Shown here piece by piece: positions 6,405 to 6,612 of a DNA stretch of 6,612 bases. Source of the DNA: Pseudomonadota bacterium (GTDB taxonomy: Bacteria > Pseudomonadota > Alphaproteobacteria > Acetobacterales > Acetobacteraceae). The first letter of the stretch is position 1; each line of letters opens with the position of its first letter. The stretch spans positions 1 through 6,612 of the forward strand of contig JAKAZX010000230.1 of NCBI GenBank assembly GCA_021826485.1, read 5' to 3'. Under the pieces are notes generated by a model. The model was not told the DNA's origin. It worked only from the letters and a program-made list of their open reading frames with translations, and searched no databases. The position numbers and the translations under genes are program-made.

Positions 6405-6509
6405 GTGACCCAGATATTGTTCGGCCAGGACGGCACCGACCGGCACCATCCGGGAGCCGGCTGGTCGGACGACGAACCGGGGTATGGCCAGGGCGCCGAA
6501 CTCATGTGA
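6405..6509 (+). CDS. Possible 34-aa small ORF
   Basis: GTG 6405 opens a short frame ending in TGA at 6507-6509 (starts TQILFGQDGTD, ends GYGQGAELM). GGAG (6393-6396) lies eight bases before it, and the start is 17 bases after the TGA of the frameshifted upstream gene, so translational coupling is possible. The peptide is acidic and Gly/Asp-rich with no motif I recognise. The frame continues upstream, overlapping the preceding gene, so chance cannot be excluded. Confidence 0.22.
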   Translation: MTQILFGQDGTDRHHPGAGWSDDEPGYGQGAELM

Positions 6510-6573
6510 CAGCGGGTGACAGGCGATCGTTTGGTTGATTCGATGCGGCTTTCCCCGATTCGGAGCCGCCTCG

Positions 6574-6612
6574 ATGAGCACTGTCGATGATCCCCTCCCC
6601 GGCAAATCCCGT
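6574..6612 (+). CDS. Start of an unidentified gene, cut by the window edge
   Basis: ATG 6574 opens a frame of 13 codons (MSTVDDPLPGKSR) that runs off the right edge. GGAG (6562-6565) lies eight bases before it. A stem GCGGCT/AGCCGC (6545-6550 with 6564-6569) covers that ribosome binding site and might influence translation. The fragment is too short to assign a family. Confidence 0.35.
   Translation, partial: MSTVDDPLPGKSR

Overview
The window is very GC-rich and GC3-biased. It reads like an accessory replicon or integrative element of a high-GC alphaproteobacterium, perhaps Acetobacteraceae or another Rhodospirillales (inference from base composition and gene families; no taxonomic marker is present). 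I see no rRNA, tRNA, CRISPR array or IS element.

Layout. Positions 1-3433 (minus strand) are one uninterrupted frame: 1144 codons of a giant fusion protein. It has an N-terminal N6-adenine DNA methyltransferase and a C-terminal SF2/SNF2-type helicase, and the window edge cuts it just after helicase motif III. The architecture matches the phage P1 DarB-like/ICE 'methylase-helicase' proteins. Upstream in the same direction are an ArdC-type antirestriction protein (ssDNA-binding domain plus HExxH metallopeptidase, 3558-4586) and a DUF3991/Toprim primase-like protein (4815-5759). The transcription order is therefore Toprim protein, then ardC, then methylase-helicase. Divergently, on the plus strand (6077 onward), lies a short winged-helix gene of the DUF6088/AbiEi type that looks truncated or frameshifted. 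It is followed by a possible 34-aa ORF and the first 13 codons of another gene running off the right edge.

The most notable non-coding signal is a pair of almost identical structured repeats, 4647-4701 and 5866-5920: 50 of 55 positions match without gaps, and the first 31 bases are identical. One lies in the leader of ardC, the other in the leader of the Toprim gene. Each can fold into a compact three-way junction (7-bp closing stem, a 5-bp hairpin, a 4-bp hairpin), and all five differences between copies fall in unpaired positions.

Taken together, the region looks like the establishment or antirestriction module of a mobile element. A primase-like enzyme and a ssDNA-binding metalloprotease could act on incoming single-stranded DNA, and a methylase-helicase could protect or process DNA in the new host. 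The repeated junction elements upstream of the first two genes could be shared regulatory or replication structures, for example Frpo-like single-strand promoters or priming sites. That last step is a hypothesis, not something the sequence proves.
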